NCBI GenBank assembly: GCA_964517495.1
Contig: CAZFER010000012.1
Coordinates: 47,128 to 111,127 of the forward strand
Origin: CAZFER01 sp964517495
GTDB lineage: Bacteria > Hinthialibacterota > Hinthialibacteria > Hinthialibacterales > Hinthialibacteraceae
Direction: 5' to 3'
DNA: 64,000 nucleotides
Shown piece by piece: positions 1 to 9,295 of this stretch (position 1 is its first letter; every line of letters starts with the position of its first letter). Position numbers and translations under genes: made by a program. A model generated the notes under the pieces. That model had not been told where the DNA came from. It saw only the letters and a list, made by a program, of their open reading frames with translations, and did no database searches.

Positions 1-350
1 CGCACCGACAAGATTATCAATCCCACAAAACCAATCCAAAATATCAACCCATACAACAACCGCCCTGAATGCCTGCCAGCCGGTAGCGAGCCTGTCCCGA
101 TAAGCCAAAGGCATACGAAAAGCAAAACCAGGGCAAGAGAACCGGCCAAAACATCCAAGTCATTTTTCCTCACCCGCTCTCCATCCAATGCTTGCACGTA
201 ATCAACCTGTTGGGGAAACGATAGCAACAGATAAGATAGAACACCCGCCAAACCATATACCAGCACACCAGGTATAATAATGTGGGATAGAATGAGTGAC
301 TGCGCCACACATCCAAGTAAAAATACAGCCGTCCATAAGATAAAGAACAT
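1..350 (-). CDS. Membrane protein of unknown function, 3' part beyond window
   Basis: An uninterrupted minus-strand frame runs from an ATG at 350 off the left edge, giving about 116 residues, so the C-terminus is missing. The protein begins with a hydrophobic segment (MFFILWTAVFLLG...), followed by a second hydrophobic stretch around residues 22-45, a short charged loop (about 50-68) and two more hydrophobic stretches, so at least three or four membrane helices are likely. An in-frame ATG six bases upstream (356) is possible, but AGGGAG lies only 2 bases before it and 8 bases before the ATG at 350, so I prefer 350. A motif resembling the IPD region of prepilin peptidases (IIIPG) is present, but the catalytic aspartates are not, so I do not assign that family. 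It is divergent from the ImmA/IrrE gene. Confidence 0.5.
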   Translation of the reverse strand, partial: MFFILWTAVFLLGCVAQSLILSHIIIPGVLVYGLAGVLSYLLLSFPQQVDYVQALDGERVRKNDLDVLAGSLALVLLFVCLWLIGTGSLPAGRHSGRLLYGLIFWIGFVGLIILSV

Positions 351-457
351 GTGCATATCTCCCTACCGAAATGAATCTTAAAGAGACATCACTGGGGGTC
401 AAGGAACACCAGACCTAATAATTTACTCAAAGGAATATTTTATAGTGCTTAAATTGG

Positions 458-487
458 TTGACGTTGTTATCAATTTTCTGCTAAAAT
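458..487 (+). promoter_or_regulatory. Predicted sigma-70 promoter of the ImmA/IrrE gene
   Basis: TTGACG at 458-463 and TAAAAT at 482-487 are separated by 18 bases, close to the bacterial housekeeping consensus. The start codon at 515 follows a strong AGGAGG at 504-509, giving a very short leader. The assignment rests on sequence match only. Confidence 0.5.
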
Positions 488-514
488 GTAAACTATGGCA
501 GATAGGAGGAAAAA

Positions 515-1684
515 ATGAATGTGGGGACCCGTATAAAGCAATTACGATTATCACAGGGATATTCACTTGATGAAATGGTTTGTGAAATTGATGGAATTGT
601 TTCTAAACAGGCCCTTTCAAAATATGAAAGGGGAATCTGTCAGCCAAGCACGAAAGTACTGAACCACATTTCATTTAAGTTTGGTGTTAAAACCTCCTAT
701 TTTTTTGAATCATCTTCTTTGAAATTTCATTTCATTGGTTTTAGAAAAAAAACAAATTTAAGGATACGCCAACAAGAACAAATTCAATATCATATAAAAC
801 AGATATTGGAAGAACGTGTTCGACTTCAAAAACTTTGTGGAACAAACTCACCTCTTAGGTTTCCCATTCACAAATATTCGGCTTCGTCATTAACCGACAT
901 AGAAGAAGCTGCATTAAAGTTAAGAAAAGAATGGGATATGGGACTTGCTCCTATTGCCAGTGTTGTTGAAATGCTGGAAGATCATCATGTTCATGTTGTA
1001 GAATTGGATAGTTCCAAAGATTTTGATGGACAATCTGTAACCATTCACGAAGATAATAAATTGGTAGCAGTAGGAGTAATAACAAGGTTTTTGGACTCTG
1101 GAGAACATCAACGCTTAAATTTAATACACGAACTGGGACACTTGGTATTGAAAAGTGAAAACGATAATAAAATTAACGAAAAAAATGCCCAGCGATTTGC
1201 TGAAGCTTTTTTAGTACCAGGAAAAACGTTAAAACAATCGATTGGTAATAAAAGAAAATTCATCAATCTTGAAGAAATGATATTGCTGAAAAAGCGTTTT
1301 GGAATCAGTATGCAAGCATTAATCTATCGAATAAAGGATGTGGGCATCATTAACGAGTCTCATTTTCGTGAATGGATAAAAACTTTCCACAAAATGAATT
1401 GGCACGACAAAGAACCAAATACACTTGAACGTGAAATTCCTCAATGGCAAAAACGCGTCACATTTCAAGGCCTTGCTGAAGGTTGGCTTAGTGATGAGGA
1501 AGCGGAAAAAATGCTTGGTGAAAAAATCCTTTCCAAGAATGAAAACTCTACTTTGAAAAAACGAAAAGCATTTATGCGGATTCCTATTGAACACCGACGG
1601 AAAATTTTGGAAGAGCAAGCACAAGGGCTCGCTACACATTATATAGAAGAGGATATCGGCAGCGGTGACATCATCGAATACTAG
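515..1684 (+). CDS. XRE-family HTH / ImmA-IrrE metallopeptidase with antitoxin-like C-terminal tail
   Basis: A 389-residue protein. Residues 1-65 form a Cro/CI-type helix-turn-helix (LRLSQGYSLDEM, QALSKYERG). The middle is an ImmA/IrrE (COG2856) zinc peptidase with HELGH at residues 205-209, in the segment LNLIHELGHLVL. Family members cleave repressors or stress regulators. The last 40 residues (RIPIEHRRKILEEQAQ... ending GSGDIIEY) look like the short C-terminal segment of small type II antitoxins that sit directly upstream of MazF/PemK toxins. A truncated MazF-like frame does follow, overlapping this gene's 3' end (GTG at 1665). I infer that this protein was, or is, the antitoxin partner. 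The start has AGGAGG 5 bases upstream. Function of the present single gene, with its toxin dead, is unknown; it may be a stand-alone regulator. Confidence 0.8.
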   Translation: MNVGTRIKQLRLSQGYSLDEMVCEIDGIVSKQALSKYERGICQPSTKVLNHISFKFGVKTSYFFESSSLKFHFIGFRKKTNLRIRQQEQIQYHIKQILEERVRLQKLCGTNSPLRFPIHKYSASSLTDIEEAALKLRKEWDMGLAPIASVVEMLEDHHVHVVELDSSKDFDGQSVTIHEDNKLVAVGVITRFLDSGEHQRLNLIHELGHLVLKSENDNKINEKNAQRFAEAFLVPGKTLKQSIGNKRKFINLEEMILLKKRFGISMQALIYRIKDVGIINESHFREWIKTFHKMNWHDKEPNTLEREIPQWQKRVTFQGLAEGWLSDEEAEKMLGEKILSKNENSTLKKRKAFMRIPIEHRRKILEEQAQGLATHYIEEDIGSGDIIEY

Positions 1685-1757
1685 TCTATCACCTTCACGG
1701 GGAGAAGTATGGATGGTGGACTTGGAACCCACAATAGGGTCCACAAAAAACAGATAG
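1665..1757 (+). pseudogene. Truncated MazF/PemK-type toxin (N-terminal stump)
   Basis: Beginning with a GTG inside the end of the upstream gene, this frame reads 30 residues containing PSRGEVWMVDLEPTIGS, a close match to the opening strand of MazF/PemK endoribonucleases (typically RGEVWLVDLDPTxGxEQ.KTRP). It then stops at TAG 1755-1757, shortly after an A-rich run. Neither of the other two plus-strand frames after the stop continues the MazF fold, so the catalytic remainder appears deleted rather than merely frameshifted. The stop-start overlap is the usual antitoxin-toxin arrangement. Family recognition is from memory of the motif. Confidence 0.6.
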
Positions 1758-1810
1758 TGTTGACCTTATCCGAGAAGACCGGGATAATCGATAAAAAAAG
1801 GACCATCAGC

Positions 1811-2374
1811 ATGCGTGCTTTTCTTTCAATCAATTTGACCGATCCCATCCATCAAGCTATCACGAAATTGCAAAGCCAGTTGAACCATGAAGTCAAAAAT
1901 ATACGCTGGACGAAACCCCAAAATTGCCACTTAACCCTCAAATTCTTCGGTGATGTTGAAGAATCTTTTGTTGAGGAACTTTCACATCAACTGGCCCCCG
2001 TGGCGAATGAATCATATCCCTTCGAGATTGAACTGGGTGGGATTGGACAATTCCCCCCACGAGGCCCTTTGTCGGTTTTATGGGTGGGTGTTCTCACCAA
2101 TACGGATCCATTAATGGAACTGGAAAAAGCCATTCGCACCAAATTGATTGAAAGCAAGGTAAAATTCGACAAAAAGCCCTTTTCCCCTCACTTAACCATT
2201 GGCCGGGGAAAACGCACTTATTCATTGTCACCAAAAACCTATAATCACTATAGGCAATTCTCTTTGGGAATCCTCCCTGTGGATTCATTTCACCTGATGG
2301 AAAGCCGCCTTGATCCCCAAGGCGCCATTTACAACGAACGGATACGCTTCCGTTTAGGGGAAAAGAACGTTTAA
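1811..2374 (+). CDS. thpR: RNA 2',3'-cyclic phosphodiesterase (2'-5' RNA ligase family)
   Basis: A 187-residue two-histidine phosphoesterase, normal length for ThpR. The two catalytic HxT/S motifs are visible: HLTL at residue 40 (NCHLTLKFFGDVEE) and HLTI at residue 127 (FSPHLTIGRGK). ThpR hydrolyses 2',3'-cyclic phosphate termini of RNA and can ligate tRNA halves in vitro; it is cytoplasmic. The frame is open upstream to 1709, but that extra part overlaps the MazF remnant and has no family similarity, so I place the start at ATG 1811 (MRAFLSINL...), which matches the family N-terminus. It lies about 45 bases before the DUF4159 gene on the same strand. Confidence 0.88.
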   Translation: MRAFLSINLTDPIHQAITKLQSQLNHEVKNIRWTKPQNCHLTLKFFGDVEESFVEELSHQLAPVANESYPFEIELGGIGQFPPRGPLSVLWVGVLTNTDPLMELEKAIRTKLIESKVKFDKKPFSPHLTIGRGKRTYSLSPKTYNHYRQFSLGILPVDSFHLMESRLDPQGAIYNERIRFRLGEKNV

Positions 2375-2418
2375 ATACTAACCAATGTTCTTTGAATACT
2401 TATAACTATGAGGAATCT

Positions 2419-3099
2419 ATGTTTAAACGATTAATTTTTGTATTCATTGCGGGGCTCATGGTCATACCTGCATTCTCTCAAACATCCGAATTCGTCAAAA
2501 TCGCCCGCTTAAAATACCAAGGCGGTGATTGGTACAGCAACCGTACCTCGCTCCCCAACCTCATGCTGGAACTAAAACGGCGAATTGGTATCTACACCAC
2601 AGATAACCTTAACACCCCGCCGGAAGAAGCCATCGTTACCCCCAGTGATGCGGATATCTTTAGTTATCCCCTGGTGTATATGAATGGACACGGAAAAGTC
2701 ATATTTTCCGATGAGGATGTCAAACAATTGCGTGAATATCTATACCGGGGTGGAACCCTATGGGCGGATGATAATTTTGGCATGGATGAGTTTTTCCGCC
2801 CTGAAATTGCCAAAGTTTTACCCAACCATCCCCTGGTTGAAATTCCAAATGATCACCCCATTTATTCAATCTATTACAAGTTCGATAATGGGCTTCCTAA
2901 AATTCATGAACACCACGGTGGCCCGCCTCATTTATATGGAATCTATTTAGATGACCGGCTGGCGGTTATCTATACATTTAATACGGATATTGGTGATGGA
3001 TTGGAAAGCGAAGGCGTTCATCCGGAAGATTCGGCAGAAATCCGCGAACAAGCCATGCGTATGGCCATAAACGTTGTATTGATGGTATTATCCGGTTAA
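2419..3099 (+). CDS. DUF4159 domain-containing secreted protein
   Basis: A 226-residue protein with a signal peptide (MFKRLIFVFIAGLMVIPAFSQ, cleavage about residue 20), followed by a single DUF4159 domain. Recognisable family segments are KYQGGDWYSNRTSLPNL, a YMNGHG segment, LREYLYRGGTLWADDNFG and HPIYSIYYKF. DUF4159 proteins have a glutamine-amidotransferase-like fold, and their role is not established. In many bacteria they sit beside MoxR/BatA-type envelope genes. The frame is open nine codons upstream, but ATG 2419 is chosen because AGGAA precedes it and it begins the signal peptide. A sensor kinase follows after 80 bases. Confidence 0.78.
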   Translation: MFKRLIFVFIAGLMVIPAFSQTSEFVKIARLKYQGGDWYSNRTSLPNLMLELKRRIGIYTTDNLNTPPEEAIVTPSDADIFSYPLVYMNGHGKVIFSDEDVKQLREYLYRGGTLWADDNFGMDEFFRPEIAKVLPNHPLVEIPNDHPIYSIYYKFDNGLPKIHEHHGGPPHLYGIYLDDRLAVIYTFNTDIGDGLESEGVHPEDSAEIREQAMRMAINVVLMVLSG

Positions 3100-3179
3100 G
3101 GACGACAATCAATTTCATTGTGATATAGTATTGAATTGTTAACCATCGTTTTCTCAATGCAAGTGGGGATATCGGAAGC

Positions 3180-4829
3180 ATGGATTCGACAATCAGTTAT
3201 GCCACAGCTGAAGAGCGGGAACGTTTGATTTTTCGTCTCTTGCTCGTCAACAAATGGTTTCTAATCCCTACTTCAGTTGCTTATGAATGGCTACTATCCA
3301 CATCCCCTTATCGGGCTGGGGTATACAATCACACTCTCTATACCATTTTTTACACATCTATTTCGCTGATATTGATCATCCTGCTGTGGTTTGCCCATCG
3401 CCGCATCGCCAACACTCAGAATTCAAAGCCGTTAACTCGTTGGATTTTGCTCCTCAGTTTACTCTCCTTTGCCGTGGACATGTTCTATGTATTTTTCCTG
3501 ATTATTGTCCCCTATACAGGCAATTCATTGTGGTTTCTATTTCTTCCCCCACTTTCCCTGGCTCTTTTGATCCCACGAGTGGAAAAATACGCCAATTGGG
3601 TGGTAGATGGCACAGCGGCGACGGTGTTGTTGATCTCTATCTACGGCTTATTGTTAACCTATGATTCCAAAACCGAACCTCCCCGCTATGTCCCCGCTGA
3701 ATATCTCTTGTGCCTGGCTGGTTTGATGTTCATGTGGGTGGTCATTCGATTTGTTCGGAATTGGATCGATCAAATGAATGAAATTTCTGAAAAAGTAAAC
3801 TCAATCAATTCATTGTGGAGTGAAGTTTTACATCGTTTTCCTACTGAATTTTTCCTGGTCGACGAACATGGAACCATCGAGGTTGCCTCCAAAGAGGCCC
3901 GAAAACTACTAACCCTCCCTGAAGACAATAACACCGAATGGCCAGAAACCTCTCAAGCCATTCGAAATGCGCTCCTTTTAAGGTTCCATGCAGAAACAAA
4001 AATCGAAGATACCATTACCATTCCCGATGATACCTATCCCCATCCGGTCAAGCTCTTTCCCACCTTTTTTATCCATAACGGCAAGCGTTATTGCATCACC
4101 TTGGCTCAGGAAGAAAATCCCGAATTGCCCCAAACCCACGGGATTCTTCGTTCTGATCGTTTAACCATCGCCGGACAAATCGCCGCTGGCCTGGCCCATG
4201 AATTAGGAAATCCCTTGGGTGTGATTCGCTCATGTGCGGGATATCTCAGGCAAAAATCCAGAGAAGACGATCCCCATCGGGAAGAGTACAATCTTATCGA
4301 AGAAGAGGTGAAACGCTGTCAAAACTTAATCGACCGCCTTCTTTCTCTGGCTTCCCCAAAACGGGATACTCCCGCGGTCCATGACCTCCGTGAACTGATG
4401 GAGCGAGCGGTTTCACTGGTCAAATACCAGGCAGGCGAACGCATAATCGAAAGCAATTTCCCGAATCAACCCGTATTTATTTTCGCCAATGAAGGCCAGT
4501 TATTAGCAGTATTTGTCAATCTGCTCTTGAATGCACTCCAAAGTATGGAACAATCCCCGCCGAAGGCTAAAGTCCACATATATATGCATACACGTGGTAA
4601 AGAAGCCTTAGTCGATATCTCAGACGAAGGCACTGGCATTCCAAAGGAAGAAATGGAGAAAATCTTCAACCCATTTTTTACAAAACGCGCAGAAGGAACC
4701 GGCTTGGGATTATCCATCGTCCATCAAATTATCACCGGGCTTGGAGGGCGCATCGAAGTGGCGAGTACCGTTGGGGCGGGCACAACCTTTACTGTAAGTA
4801 TTCCACTATACGAAATGGAAGAGGAATAA
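3180..4829 (+). CDS. Membrane-bound sensor histidine kinase
   Basis: A 549-residue protein. The N-terminal 200 residues contain about six hydrophobic helices. Residues about 215-310 look like a divergent PAS-type sensor domain. HisKA follows with the phospho-acceptor in AAGLAHELGNPLG (H340). The HATPase domain has an N box (NLLLNALQSM, about residue 447), G1 (DEGTGIP, about 482), F box (FNPFFTK) and G2 (GTGLGLS). It lacks a HAMP domain and resembles the NtrB-like class. No response regulator gene is in the window, so the partner is elsewhere. The stop codon abuts the next gene's ATG (4829/4830), so the two are probably co-transcribed; its link to surface-polymer synthesis is only inferred from that. 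Confidence 0.88.
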   Translation: MDSTISYATAEERERLIFRLLLVNKWFLIPTSVAYEWLLSTSPYRAGVYNHTLYTIFYTSISLILIILLWFAHRRIANTQNSKPLTRWILLLSLLSFAVDMFYVFFLIIVPYTGNSLWFLFLPPLSLALLIPRVEKYANWVVDGTAATVLLISIYGLLLTYDSKTEPPRYVPAEYLLCLAGLMFMWVVIRFVRNWIDQMNEISEKVNSINSLWSEVLHRFPTEFFLVDEHGTIEVASKEARKLLTLPEDNNTEWPETSQAIRNALLLRFHAETKIEDTITIPDDTYPHPVKLFPTFFIHNGKRYCITLAQEENPELPQTHGILRSDRLTIAGQIAAGLAHELGNPLGVIRSCAGYLRQKSREDDPHREEYNLIEEEVKRCQNLIDRLLSLASPKRDTPAVHDLRELMERAVSLVKYQAGERIIESNFPNQPVFIFANEGQLLAVFVNLLLNALQSMEQSPPKAKVHIYMHTRGKEALVDISDEGTGIPKEEMEKIFNPFFTKRAEGTGLGLSIVHQIITGLGGRIEVASTVGAGTTFTVSIPLYEMEEE

Positions 4830-7325
4830 ATGGCACGGAGAAATCCATTCCAAACAGAACCAGCCATCATTCAACATCTGAACAACACGCTGTATACCAT
4901 TTTATGCGTCCAGCTCGTAACAACTGCCACTTATTTCAATGCGTATTTTTCCAATCCCTTGGTTCATAAACTCCTCCTCGGCCAATTTTTGGCCTTAACC
5001 GCCTGGTTTTTCTATTTCCTCCGTTCCATCATTCAAAAACGATTCATCTTCGTTTGGAGCCCCTATTACATCCCTGCCTTTGGATTTGTGATTTGGTCAT
5101 TCATTCGAGGTTACACTGCCCCAAATCCAGGGGCTTTGCAATACTTCTATGTCTTCTTCACCATTTTTTCTGCTTTCCCATTGTGGGTAACCTGCTTTCG
5201 GGAAAAGCAATTCCGCAATCTATTTATGTGGGCAGTCTTCGTGGCTGGTGGTTTTGTCTTGATCGGTGCTTTACGCCAGCTTTTCTGGGATGAACCAAAA
5301 TTTTCATGGAGTTTCTTCCCCGCTTTAACCCTCACATCCGGCAGTTATGAGCGGCAAAAGTTGGGATCCTTCCTCGGTCACAATAATCCCAGCTCGGCCT
5401 ATATCTGGATTTCAATGCTCTATGCCTTCTTGCTATGGTACCAATACCGCCGTCACACGAATTCATTCTTATTCGCTATCTACCTCGTCCTGGGTGGTAT
5501 CATGGTATTCCTTGGTGGCAGCCGGGGGGTTGCCTTAATGATTCCTCCTGCTCTGATTCTAATCGGTTGGGGACTTCTACGCCGCTACAAAATCACCTTC
5601 ATTAAATCCGAACACCCCTTTATCGAATGGCTTAAAAGGCGATGGCTGCCCCTCTCAGCTTCCTGTCTGTTAATTGTGGTGATTGCAACCGTCATTCTCT
5701 TCAAAGCCCCTATTGCCCAAAAAGGGATTGATAATGTCCTCTCCCGCTTCAAGCAATCAAAAGAAGACCTTTTATCCGGCACCTATCCCCGGGTTTGGCT
5801 TATGTCAGTTTTGATGGCAGAGGATAATCCCTTAACTGGTGTGGGCTTTTCATCCTGGCCTTATGCCTACCCTTTTTATCAGGAAGAATGGTTCACCGCT
5901 CATCCCAACACCAGTATCGGCCTGCCCCAGCTTCTACCCGAAGGCAATGGCCGATATACCGAACGGGGCCATAACGATTATCTCCAGGCATGGGCGGAAC
6001 TGGGTATTCCTGGCCTGTTCTTCATCCTCTGGCTAATTTTCATTCATTTCAAAACTTTAAGAAAACTCCTCAAACATCCAACAGGCCACATTGCCGGCCT
6101 GGTTGCCTTTTCAGCTACGCTTGGCACCATGATCCGAGCCATTTTTGGTTTTCCATTCCATGAGGCGGCGGCCAGTTGCCTGTTTGTTGGAAATTTAGGC
6201 TTGGTTTCTTATTATATGTGCCAAAAGGAATGGGAATGGCAGCCAAAATGGCTGGATAAACCGTGGAAAGAAACACGCGGATGGGCGCTGGTGCTTGGAA
6301 TTATACTCTTCATTGCTCTTTTTCATCCAGTAAGCCGTTATATTGTTGGCGACTACACCCAGCATCTAAACGCCCGCTATAAGCAAAATGCCCGCTTTCA
6401 TCGGCAGCAGGGGAATATTGATGAAGCCCAAAAATACGAGCAATGGGCCTATGAAGCTTATCAAAAAGCCCTGCCCTACCTTTCCCACGATGGCGAAACG
6501 CTTTATAACCTCGGTATTGAAACCTATTATCGCGGCCTTAACGCCAATGATCCCAACCTGTTACATGAAGCCATCCAGTATTTTGAAGCCTCCAAGGAAA
6601 ATTACTCATTCTATGATCAATATGCTTACATTGGAAAAGCCTATCAGGCGCTGTGGGAAATGGATAAAAATGAGGAATATTTGAATAAAGCCATCAACAA
6701 CTTTAAACGGGCAGTCTCTATCTATCCCATTTATTACAATGGTTGGGCACAAATTGCCATCCTGTTGGGGAAGAGTGGACAGACACAGAAATGCATCGAA
6801 TTCGTTTCCGATACGCTCCTGCGCTTTCCTGGTTTTGTTGAGAATGAATTGCTGAAATGGGCACAAAAATACCACCAACGCGGTGATCTGGTTACCGCAG
6901 GCATGATTTACGATTTGGCCGCCACAACCCGGCCACGAAGTCTTAAAGTATTTACCCATGTCATGAATTATTATCATTCGATCAATCGCTTGGATATGGC
7001 TGCCTATATGCTTAAAGGCCTGGCTGAATATCAGGAACCTCAGTATTTCATTCAGGAATTAACCAAAACCCTGCTCCGTCATTTACAAAATTACCAACTC
7101 AAAGACGCCCATAAACTGCTGGCCGATTTAGCAAATAATGAGAAACTGCAATCAAACGCCGAATTGTGGTACTATACAGGCCTTATGAGTTGGTTAACCG
7201 GACGGCCCAATGAATGCCTGTTTTGTTGGAGCATGGCACACCAACTCGGAGTGCCGCTCGAACAATTGAATCCTTCTTTCACCCTGGTGTGGGAATTTTC
7301 CCGATTTCCACTCCATCTTCCATAG
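4830..7325 (+). CDS. O-antigen ligase-family membrane protein with TPR domain
   Basis: An 831-residue protein. Residues 1-510 hold about eleven hydrophobic helices. The Wzy/WaaL (O-antigen ligase) region includes a large periplasmic loop (about 320-400) with GHNDYLQAWAELGIPG, the H-containing motif conserved in ligases. Residues about 530-800 contain tetratricopeptide-like repeats (LYNLGIETYYRG, AYIGKAYQALWEM, NGWAQIAILLGK). WaaL/Wzy enzymes move lipid-linked glycans to lipid A, to proteins or into polymers; the TPR-fused class is widespread and also includes protein O-oligosaccharyltransferases, so the exact acceptor is open. It starts directly on the stop of the histidine kinase gene. Confidence 0.83.
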   Translation: MARRNPFQTEPAIIQHLNNTLYTILCVQLVTTATYFNAYFSNPLVHKLLLGQFLALTAWFFYFLRSIIQKRFIFVWSPYYIPAFGFVIWSFIRGYTAPNPGALQYFYVFFTIFSAFPLWVTCFREKQFRNLFMWAVFVAGGFVLIGALRQLFWDEPKFSWSFFPALTLTSGSYERQKLGSFLGHNNPSSAYIWISMLYAFLLWYQYRRHTNSFLFAIYLVLGGIMVFLGGSRGVALMIPPALILIGWGLLRRYKITFIKSEHPFIEWLKRRWLPLSASCLLIVVIATVILFKAPIAQKGIDNVLSRFKQSKEDLLSGTYPRVWLMSVLMAEDNPLTGVGFSSWPYAYPFYQEEWFTAHPNTSIGLPQLLPEGNGRYTERGHNDYLQAWAELGIPGLFFILWLIFIHFKTLRKLLKHPTGHIAGLVAFSATLGTMIRAIFGFPFHEAAASCLFVGNLGLVSYYMCQKEWEWQPKWLDKPWKETRGWALVLGIILFIALFHPVSRYIVGDYTQHLNARYKQNARFHRQQGNIDEAQKYEQWAYEAYQKALPYLSHDGETLYNLGIETYYRGLNANDPNLLHEAIQYFEASKENYSFYDQYAYIGKAYQALWEMDKNEEYLNKAINNFKRAVSIYPIYYNGWAQIAILLGKSGQTQKCIEFVSDTLLRFPGFVENELLKWAQKYHQRGDLVTAGMIYDLAATTRPRSLKVFTHVMNYYHSINRLDMAAYMLKGLAEYQEPQYFIQELTKTLLRHLQNYQLKDAHKLLADLANNEKLQSNAELWYYTGLMSWLTGRPNECLFCWSMAHQLGVPLEQLNPSFTLVWEFSRFPLHLP

Positions 7326-7484
7326 AAAGAGAATGAGGAGGAAATAGCTTCACGAAAAGGTCTCTTGGGTTTAAACTAAGCGACTATAATCACGTTCTAA
7401 TATTCTGTAAGCAAAGTCAATGATTTTGCGATAAAATAAATAGGATGACTAAACGTGACAAAAAAACCCCCTGGAGTTAAACAT

Positions 7485-8951
7485 ATGAAACGCTTTACCC
7501 TATTTTTTTTGTTGATTGCATTTGCTTGTTCTTCCATCCCCCTTCAATCAATGGCGGGACCCGGATTCGACTACAGCCTGGGCCAACGCAATTTCTTCGA
7601 AGTCACTCGAATTATTAAAGAACGATATGATGCTGAAGTCCCTTTAACGGATATTCTGCACACGGCATGGTCGGCGATGGAAAAAATTTTACCCGCCACC
7701 CTCGCTGAAGTTGCAAGTGAAGTAACCCCAGCCACTTACGACCAGTTGGCCAGCAAAAATGAAGTTCAAAAATTCTACGTCAACAAAATTGAAACCACGC
7801 TTGAGCATTCCATCAAAAAACGCCCTGACGATGCCACCCCCACTGTCTTGGATTTGTGGAATGCTGCCACCAATGGATTGGTGATGGGGCTGAAAGATCC
7901 CTTCAGCCAGTTTCTGCCTCCCGCACAAGCCAAAGAATTGCAGCGCGTCCTTTCTGGCCAGCCAGATGAATCCAAACAGTTTTTTGGTGTGGGCATTAGC
8001 GTTGAATGGGACACCCGCAGTGATGAAGGTGTTTATGTCATCTCCCCCCTACCCGGCACCCCGGCTGAACGAAACAATATTCAAGCGGGTGATGTTATCA
8101 TTGGTGTAAATGGGGAATCTTTTAAAGACTGGGAAGGGACCTATCAGGATAAACTTGAACGGGCCGTGGAAAAAATCAAAGGTGAAAAAGACACCGAAGT
8201 GGTATTGCAAATAAGGAAACCTGACTCGCCTGAACCCATCGATGTCACCCTGACCCGTGAACCGATCAACCCTGAATTGCATTTATCCAAAGAGATGCTG
8301 GATGATGAGGTGGGCCATTTAAGGCTCTATAGTTTTTACGCCAACGCCGATAAAGAAGTACGTGATGCGCTTCGTTACCTGAAAATGGAAGGCATGAAAA
8401 AACTGATTTTCGATCTTCGCTACAACCCCGGTGGATACCTGGATCAGGCCGTAAAAGTGGCGAATCTCTTTTTGGATGAAGGTGATTTGATCACGTATAC
8501 ATCCGGCCGAAAATCCAAACCCGCCCATTTTTATGCAGGGCCAACCCCCGATGATGGATTCGAGCAAATCCCAATGGTTATTCTGTTAAATCAATTCTCG
8601 GCCAGTGCATCTGAGGTGGTTACGGGTGCAATAAAGGACAATAAACGAGCCACTATCGTCGGTAAAAACAGTTTTGGAAAAGGTTCCGTGCAAGAAGTGT
8701 TCCCCCTCAACGCCAAGGCCGCCCTCCGCTTAACGGTGGCCAAATATTACACACCTGACGGCATCTGTATTCATGAAAAAGGTATCAAGCCCGATATCGA
8801 AGTGGATCCCTTGAATAAAGATGAGTGGGAAGAAATACGAGATAAAGACTACACCGATGTTCCCCGCACCGAGCGCCTGTTCGAAGGTGATCCCCAACTC
8901 AAAGTGGCCTTTCAAGTCCTTAAAGGAGAAATCGCTATTAATACTGAATAA
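7485..8951 (+). CDS. S41 family C-terminal processing peptidase (CtpA/Prc-like)
   Basis: A 488-residue secreted or periplasmic serine protease. The signal peptide is MKRFTLFFLLIAFACSSIPL. A PDZ domain follows (about residues 160-245, with SPLPGTPAERNNIQAGDVIIGVNG), then the S41 catalytic domain. The Ser/Lys dyad is recognisable: S374 in NQFSASASEVV and K399 in NSFGKGSVQE, with the family's 25-residue spacing. CtpA enzymes trim C-termini of envelope proteins or degrade tagged ones. The frame is open ten codons upstream, but ATG 7485 follows GGAG and starts the signal peptide. It is preceded by 159 untranslated bases and so is probably its own unit. Confidence 0.9.
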   Translation: MKRFTLFFLLIAFACSSIPLQSMAGPGFDYSLGQRNFFEVTRIIKERYDAEVPLTDILHTAWSAMEKILPATLAEVASEVTPATYDQLASKNEVQKFYVNKIETTLEHSIKKRPDDATPTVLDLWNAATNGLVMGLKDPFSQFLPPAQAKELQRVLSGQPDESKQFFGVGISVEWDTRSDEGVYVISPLPGTPAERNNIQAGDVIIGVNGESFKDWEGTYQDKLERAVEKIKGEKDTEVVLQIRKPDSPEPIDVTLTREPINPELHLSKEMLDDEVGHLRLYSFYANADKEVRDALRYLKMEGMKKLIFDLRYNPGGYLDQAVKVANLFLDEGDLITYTSGRKSKPAHFYAGPTPDDGFEQIPMVILLNQFSASASEVVTGAIKDNKRATIVGKNSFGKGSVQEVFPLNAKAALRLTVAKYYTPDGICIHEKGIKPDIEVDPLNKDEWEEIRDKDYTDVPRTERLFEGDPQLKVAFQVLKGEIAINTE

Positions 8952-9023
8952 TTGAAAGGACATGAATGACTGGTAGATTACGCTATCAGGGTTGATACAA
9001 AACTGGGTTGACACATCGGTTCG

Positions 9024-9116
9024 CCCCTAGTGTCATTAAGTTAGGATTTCCCCCCTAAATCCCCGTCAACGGGGGGACTTGGAGAGAATAAACGGCTTAA
9101 GTTAATGACATTGGGT
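9024..9116. repeat. MITE/REP-like imperfect palindrome in intergenic 8952-9295
   Basis: The 344-base gap between the S41 peptidase and the convergent 917-residue gene holds a roughly 90-base imperfect palindrome. TGTCATTAAGTTA (9031-9043) and TAAGTTAATGACA (9098-9110) are inverted with one mismatch, and the similarity extends outward a few bases. Inside is a C-rich/G-rich hairpin (CCCC-GTCAAC-GGGG, 9061-9074). Nothing in it looks coding. It could be a miniature mobile element, or act as a terminator between the two convergent genes. Only one copy is in the window; the remainder of the gap is featureless. Confidence 0.45.
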
Positions 9117-9295
9117 CTGCCCTTGCGTTGATTTTATGTTCTCCTCGATGGATCAAACGTGATCCATTAAATTCCTTGGATGAATCACATTTTTCAATCC
9201 ATCCATGCAAACACTTCTAATTTAGCATCTAGTAAACTCAATGGGTTGAACAATTCAACTCATCCTACTTGCTAATTCCATGAGTTTTTCGCAAA

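Noticed and set aside
1319..1744. 141-residue minus-strand frame under the ImmA gene
   Set aside because: It is a shadow of the well-supported plus-strand coding sequence, with no start signal or family similarity.
1709..1810. Longer start for ThpR at 1709
   Set aside because: The extra 34 residues overlap the MazF remnant, have no Shine-Dalgarno fit, and the family starts at the Met at 1811.
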